Shown here: positions 61,597 to 64,000 of the stretch, in pieces
Position numbering within the stretch: position 1 is the stretch's first letter
Layout: each line of letters opens with the position of its first letter
Source: Peptacetobacter sp900539645
Lineage (GTDB): Bacteria > Bacillota > Clostridia > Peptostreptococcales > Peptostreptococcaceae
Length of the DNA stretch: 64,000 nucleotides
Assembly: GCF_047807365.1 (NCBI RefSeq)
Contig: NZ_JBLOUI010000001.1
Span: forward strand, 1-64,000
Direction of reading: 5' to 3'
Made by a program: the position numbers and the translations under genes
The notes under the pieces: model-generated
Told to the model about the DNA's origin: nothing
What the model saw: only the letters and a program-made list of their open reading frames with translations
Database searches by the model: none

Positions 61597-63165
61597 TTAT
61601 TTTGCATATTCTATTGCTCTAGTTTCTCTTATTATGCTTACTTTTATCTGGCCTGGATATTCAAGTCCTTCTTCTATCTTCTTAGTCATATCCCTAGCTA
61701 ATAGATGTAATTCTTCATCGCTAACTTCTTCTGGTTTTACCATTATTCTTATTTCTCTACCAGCCTGTATTGCAAATGATTTTTCTACACCTTCATAAGA
61801 ATTGGCTATCTCTTCAAGTTTTTCAAGTCTCTTAATGTATGCTTCTAGAGTTTCACGTCTAGCACCAGGTCTAGCTGCTGATATAGCATCTGCAGCTGTA
61901 ACTAATACAGCTTCTACAGTCTGTGGTTCGTAATCTCCGTGGTGAGTTGACATAGCATGTATAACTTCTTTAGATTCTTTGTATCTTCTTAATAAGTCCA
62001 TACCTATTTCAACATGAGTACCTTCCATTTCATGGTCAACAGATTTACCTATGTCATGAAGAAGACCGGCTCTCTTAGCTAATTTAACGTCTACACCTAA
62101 TTCAGATGCCATTATACCAGCTATATGAGCAACTTCTATAGAATGTTTAAGAACATTCTGGCCATAACTAGTTCTGTAGTTTAATCTACCAAGAAGTTTT
62201 ATAAGTTCTGGATGAAGTCCATGTACACCTGTTTCAAATGCTGCCTGTTCTCCATATTCTTTTATTATATTATCAACTTCTTTTCTAGCTTTTTCTACCA
62301 TTTCTTCTATTCTTGCTGGATGTATTCTACCATCTGCTATAAGTTTTTCAAGAGCTATTCTAGCTATTTCTCTTCTTATAGGGTCAAATCCAGAAAGTAT
62401 AACTGCTTCAGGAGTATCATCTATTATTAGATCTATTCCTGTTAATGTTTCAAGTGTTCTTATGTTTCTACCTTCTCTACCGATTATTCTTCCTTTCATT
62501 TCGTCATTTGGAAGATTTACAACTGTAACAGTTGTTTCGGCAACGTGATCTGCTGCACATTTCTGTATAGCATATCCTATTATTTCTCTTGCTTTCTTTT
62601 CTGCTTCGTCTTTTGCCTGAGATTCTACTTCTTTTATCATTATAGACATCTCACGTCTAACATCTCTTTCAGCATTTGTAAGTATGATTTCTTTAGCTTT
62701 TTCTGAGCTTATTCCTGAAATACTTTCAAGTTTTTCAAGCTGTTTGTGCTTTATAATTTCTACTTCTTCCTCTTTTTTGTCTAATGCTTTTACTTTGTCT
62801 CTAAGATTTGCTTCTTTTGACTCAAGTTCAGATGTTTTTTTATCAAGGTTTTCTTCTTTCTGTAAAACTCTTCTTTCGTACTTCTGTACTTCATTTCTTC
62901 TTTCTCTGTTTTCTTTTTCTGCTTCTGTACGCAATTTGTGAATTTCTTCTTTAGCTTCTAATAGTTTTTCTTTTCTTACTGTTTCAGTATCATGGTTTGC
63001 TTTATCTATAATTTCTTTAGCTCTAGTTTCGGCCTGACCTACTTTAGCTTCAGATATATTTCTTCTAACAAAATAACCTACTATTATTCCGACTATTGCG
63101 CAACCTAACGCCACTAATATCTTATCTATGACATCCACCTCCTCTTTAGTATTCAGAACTACCAT
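61597..63165 (-). CDS. rny: Ribonuclease Y
   Basis: The protein has an N-terminal membrane helix (VALGCAIVGIIVGYFVRR), a long charged coiled coil (about 45-170), a KH domain (GRIIGREGRNIRTLETLTG) and an HD domain with LLHDIGKSVDHEMEGTH. It starts bulk mRNA decay at the membrane. The start is unclear. The ATG at 63165 has no ribosome site and lies in a small hairpin, the GTG at 63138 overlaps GAGGAG, and the ideally spaced codon after GAGGAGGTG is an ATA at 63129. The usual clostridial order recA-rny is kept. Confidence 0.94.
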   Translation of the reverse strand: MVVLNTKEEVDVIDKILVALGCAIVGIIVGYFVRRNISEAKVGQAETRAKEIIDKANHDTETVRKEKLLEAKEEIHKLRTEAEKENRERRNEVQKYERRVLQKEENLDKKTSELESKEANLRDKVKALDKKEEEVEIIKHKQLEKLESISGISSEKAKEIILTNAERDVRREMSIMIKEVESQAKDEAEKKAREIIGYAIQKCAADHVAETTVTVVNLPNDEMKGRIIGREGRNIRTLETLTGIDLIIDDTPEAVILSGFDPIRREIARIALEKLIADGRIHPARIEEMVEKARKEVDNIIKEYGEQAAFETGVHGLHPELIKLLGRLNYRTSYGQNVLKHSIEVAHIAGIMASELGVDVKLAKRAGLLHDIGKSVDHEMEGTHVEIGMDLLRRYKESKEVIHAMSTHHGDYEPQTVEAVLVTAADAISAARPGARRETLEAYIKRLEKLEEIANSYEGVEKSFAIQAGREIRIMVKPEEVSDEELHLLARDMTKKIEEGLEYPGQIKVSIIRETRAIEYAK

Positions 63166-63310
63166 AAAAAACAGTAGTTTTCAGGATTCCTCCCTTAATT
63201 TTTTCATTTTCCATTTTCATATTAACTCTCATATTCTAGTATCTTAAACTTTTTAAAGAATCTATTATTTTATTGGATATAGTTAAGTTTGGATAAAATA
63301 CCCTCTTTTA

Positions 63311-63339
63311 ATTTTATAATGTTTTCATAAGCATGTCAA
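63311..63339 (-). promoter_or_regulatory. Promoter of rny
   Basis: TTGACA (63339-63334), 17 bases, TAAAAT (63316-63311) on the minus strand. Confidence 0.7.
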
Positions 63340-63426
63340 GATTGTGTGATTAGAATACATTCAATATATTCACTATTTTTTCACAAAATTTTCAATTATT
63401 TTTTCTTACATACAAATTTATACCAA

Positions 63427-63457
63427 AAAAAGAGAGCTATTAAACAGCTCTCTCGTA
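63427..63457 (-). terminator. Terminator of recA
   Basis: GAGAGCT pairs with AGCTCTC across a short loop; the minus strand continues with TTTTTTTGG. Confidence 0.88.
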
Positions 63458-63477
63458 TATTTTTGACTTAATTTTTA

Positions 63478-64000
63478 TTATTTTGCAGGATTTTCTTCTT
63501 TAACTGCTTTTGTATCTTTTTTAGCATCAGCTTTTACTTCTTCCACTTCATCGTCTTCTGGAGAAGTTCCATCTAAATGATAATAATGTCTTACCTTAGC
63601 TTCTATTTCGTTAGTTAAATCCATATTGTCTTCAAGGAATTTTTTAACATTTTCTCTACCCTGACCTAGTTTAACATCTTGGTAGTTGTACCAAGAACCA
63701 GATTTTTTAACTACATCTATATCAGCTGCTATATCTAGTAAGTCACCTATTTTAGATATACCCTGTCCATACATTATATCGAATTCTGCCTGTTTGAATG
63801 GTGGTGCAACTTTATTTTTAACAACTTTTACTCTTGTTCTACTTCCTAAAACTTTATCTCCCTGTTTTATAGTGTCTATTTTTCTAACATCTAATCTTAC
63901 AGAAGAGTAGAATTTAAGTGCACGTCCACCAGTAGTTGTTTCTGGGTTACCAAACATTATACCAACTTTTTCTCTTAACTGGTTGATGAATATTGCAACA
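63478..64000 (-). CDS. recA: Recombinase RecA, C-terminal part (gene continues past the window end)
   Basis: The visible 173 residues read from INQLREKVGIMFGNPETTTGG (split here as INQLREKVG and GNPETTTGGRALKFYSS) through the L2 loop region to PFKQAEFDIMYGQGISK, QGRENVKKFLEDN and the acidic C-terminal tail. These match RecA from the L2 loop on. The ATP site and L1 loop lie outside the window. The frame is open to position 64000, so this is a cut, not a truncation. It is followed by a terminator and rny. Confidence 0.96.
   Translation of the reverse strand, partial: VAIFINQLREKVGIMFGNPETTTGGRALKFYSSVRLDVRKIDTIKQGDKVLGSRTRVKVVKNKVAPPFKQAEFDIMYGQGISKIGDLLDIAADIDVVKKSGSWYNYQDVKLGQGRENVKKFLEDNMDLTNEIEAKVRHYYHLDGTSPEDDEVEEVKADAKKDTKAVKEENPAK

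Larger units (their letters stand above)
63166..63477. other. Region between recA and rny
   Basis: Holds the recA terminator, a good rny promoter at 63311-63339, and an AT-rich leader of about 170 bases with no clear structure beyond a weak hairpin at its end (AACTAC/GTAGTT around 63154-63181). Confidence 0.55.

Overview
The window is AT-rich, with dense genes, strong AGGAGG-type ribosome sites, many TTG starts and U-tract terminators. It carries an electron-bifurcating Nfn-type enzyme, a reverse rubrerythrin, a class III fructose-bisphosphatase, RNase Y next to recA, two T-boxes and a surface protein with three CWB2 repeats. This combination points to an anaerobic clostridial Firmicute, most likely a Peptostreptococcaceae relative of Clostridioides and Peptostreptococcus. 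I see no tRNA, rRNA or CRISPR array.

Layout. Positions 1-8300 are accessory. The left edge cuts through the 5' end of a probable group IIC intron placed just after a terminator. Then come a MarR regulator and the fused NfnAB enzyme. Next is a YtrA-type GntR/ABC-transporter operon. Its ATPase and permease genes are broken, and an IStron (group I intron plus TnpB nuclease) has inserted between the regulator and the ATPase. A perfect 23-bp inverted repeat, extendable to 26 RNA pairs, brackets tnpB and could close the intron around it.

Positions 8400-21800 hold a sulfurtransferase and the isoprenoid/lipid/translation neighbourhood rpsB-tsf-pyrH-frr-(67 aa)-uppS-cdsA and dxr-rseP-ispG. A CWB2 surface-protein gene with its own terminator separates the two halves. 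Upstream lies a membrane-anchored Hanks-type kinase homologue that lacks the catalytic Asp.

Positions 22000-38500 hold cell-envelope and regulatory genes: a VanW-like protein, a DMT exporter with divergent TetR, tyrS under a Tyr T-box, a YybS-like membrane protein, a double GNAT, a WYL regulator, a zinc-ribbon membrane protein, a deoC-manA-SDR operon facing its GntR/UTRA regulator, and an L,D-transpeptidase.

Positions 38800-64000 hold argG under a partially duplicated Arg T-box, a methyltransferase-lipoprotein-two-component operon, fbp, a CBS protein, a cold-shock protein, pyridoxal kinase with a glycolipid glycosyltransferase, an extended glutamine synthetase, galT-exoA, an aminotransferase, uppP, a SF1 helicase, rny and the 3' part of recA.

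Two intergenic regions between convergent genes carry copies of a GC-richer hairpin repeat (CTCCAG...) that I cannot assign to a known family. Many terminators share a GTTGCAA stem core. The most notable unit is the IStron with its long-range helix, followed by the nested hairpin repeat family.
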